Source: an uncultured Pseudodesulfovibrio sp.
Lineage (GTDB): Bacteria > Desulfobacterota > Desulfovibrionia > Desulfovibrionales > Desulfovibrionaceae
DNA: 64,000 nt
Direction of reading: 5' to 3'
Assembly: GCF_963675635.1 (NCBI RefSeq)
Contig: NZ_OY776488.1
Location: 1,277,501-1,341,500, forward strand
Shown: positions 63,180 to 64,000 of the stretch, piece by piece
How the letters are laid out: every line of letters begins with the position of its first letter
Numbering within the stretch: position 1 is the stretch's first letter
Translations under genes and position numbers: made by a program
The notes under the pieces: generated by a model
Databases searched by the model: none
Told to the model about the DNA's origin: nothing
The model's input: the letters and a program-made list of their open reading frames with translations, nothing else

Positions 63180-64000
63180 GCAAAAACACTCTTCGCGATT
63201 ACCTTGAGGGGCTAAACGATAAGGAACTCTTCTCCCTTGCCGCCGATGAAAAGGAGCGCATCTTCGGGAAAGAGGTATTCCTTCGCGCGGTTATCGAATT
63301 TTCAAACCACTGCAACAAGCGGTGCCAATACTGTGGGTTGCGCTCCCCCAACAAAGCAATCGCCCGATACCGCATGCCCCGGGAGACCATACTGGATGCT
63401 GTTGATTCTGCCGCTGAAAATGGAGTTGGCACCATCGTTCTCCAGTCTGGAGACGACTTCTGGTATTCCACTGAATTCATCGGTGACCTGGTCAAGGAAA
63501 TTCGTTCACGACACGACATCGCCATCACCCTGTCCGTCGGTGACCGAGGAATTGACGAATACGCATACTGGAAAGAATGCGGCGCGGATCGATGTCTGGT
63601 GAAGCTCGAAACGACAAACCCGGAGCTTTATTCGAAACTGCGAATGGGAGAATCATTTGCCCAACGCCTGGAGCGCGTCGACGCTTTGCGACGCCAAGGG
63701 TACGAAGTTGGTTCCGGCATCATCACGGGCCTCCCCGGAATGGACATTGAAACAACGCTCAACGACATCCTTTATCTGTCCGGTCTCGCTCTCGACATGA
63801 TAGCAGCAGGGCCTTTCGTGCCCAACCCGCAAACGCCCCTGGCCAACGCACCCTCCGGGAGCATTGCCCTTTCTCACCGCGTGACAGCGTTGCTTCGCCT
63901 TCTCAACCCCGGCTCCAACATTCCGGCCACCTCGGCTTTGACGGCATTGAACCCTATCAGCCAGGGAGAAGCACTTCTTCGAGGTTGTAACGTACTCATG
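63167..64000 (+). CDS. hydE: [FeFe] hydrogenase maturase HydE (radical SAM), cut by window end
   Basis: The first 278 residues are in the window; the family is about 350. The radical SAM motif CNKRCQYCG lies at residues about 48-56, followed by the barrel strands (NGVGTIVLQSGDDFWY; RCLVKLETTNPELYSKLRMG; GSGIITGLPGMDIETT). HydE modifies the iron-containing intermediate made by HydG on the way to the H-cluster. The ATG at 63167 overlaps the upstream gene end. The rest of the gene, and probably hydF, lies beyond the window. Confidence 0.93.
   Translation, partial: MHQLSKNTLRDYLEGLNDKELFSLAADEKERIFGKEVFLRAVIEFSNHCNKRCQYCGLRSPNKAIARYRMPRETILDAVDSAAENGVGTIVLQSGDDFWYSTEFIGDLVKEIRSRHDIAITLSVGDRGIDEYAYWKECGADRCLVKLETTNPELYSKLRMGESFAQRLERVDALRRQGYEVGSGIITGLPGMDIETTLNDILYLSGLALDMIAAGPFVPNPQTPLANAPSGSIALSHRVTALLRLLNPGSNIPATSALTALNPISQGEALLRGCNVLM

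Noticed and set aside
1-64000. CRISPR arrays and rRNA genes
   Set aside because: No regularly spaced repeat series and no rRNA-like sequence seen.

Overview
The window looks like a chromosome segment from a sulfate-reducing Desulfovibrio/Pseudodesulfovibrio-type deltaproteobacterium. The evidence is a TAT-exported periplasmic [FeFe] hydrogenase (hydAB) next to its H-cluster maturases, a large che operon, and a moderately GC-rich, C-ending codon style in the core genes. This placement is inferred from gene content, not from any database search.

Layout: 1-4680 is an RND efflux operon (TetR-type regulator, membrane fusion protein, permease cut by the window edge) with a palindromic operator at 4697-4721. 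4847-30668 is mostly housekeeping: a GyrI-type AraC regulator, asnS, ftsY, an S1-repeat protein, an orphan hypothetical, an RluA-type pseudouridine synthase, an ornithine cyclodeaminase-like enzyme, an EamA permease, an AddAB/RexAB-like helicase-nuclease pair, lhgO, a nitronate monooxygenase-like protein, cyclophilin, xerC, GGDEF and HDOD signalling proteins, a GDT1-like transporter, dprA, a YbgF/CpoB-like lipoprotein and a polytopic membrane protein. 30747-38107 is a che operon (cheB, HEAT-repeat protein, cheR, cheY-like, cheA); cheA carries a one-base frameshift in a run of G.

38312-38388 is tRNA-Pro(CGG), the insertion site of an 11.5 kb integrative element that ends at a 54-bp exact duplication of the tRNA 3' end (49842-49895). 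The element carries an integrase, an excisionase-like protein, 23-bp repeats near both ends, a DnaB-like protein with altered catalytic motifs, and a five-gene operon (38483-42809) with two PD-(D/E)XK-like proteins, a beta-CASP-type metallo-beta-lactamase-fold protein and a WYL regulator. This operon is the best candidate for an undescribed, possibly anti-phage, system. Beyond it lies a scrap zone (49896-52783): a broken cysteine-peptidase lipoprotein, a phage-like gene fragment, an IS3-family transposase fragment, a purT gene with foreign codon style, a tiny inverted-repeat element, and a third decayed copy of the tRNA-Pro end. This suggests repeated insertions at the same tRNA.

52942-64000 is a hydrogen-metabolism region. 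On the minus strand is a soluble multi-cluster [FeFe] hydrogenase with an unusual partner (NuoF-type Fe-S segment fused to a GltD-type flavoprotein). Divergent from it are periplasmic hydAB, then a structured leader RNA with an intrinsic terminator, and then a tightly packed maturation operon: TM1266-like regulator, hydG, aspA-like, an unknown Cys-tailed protein, and hydE (cut by the window end).
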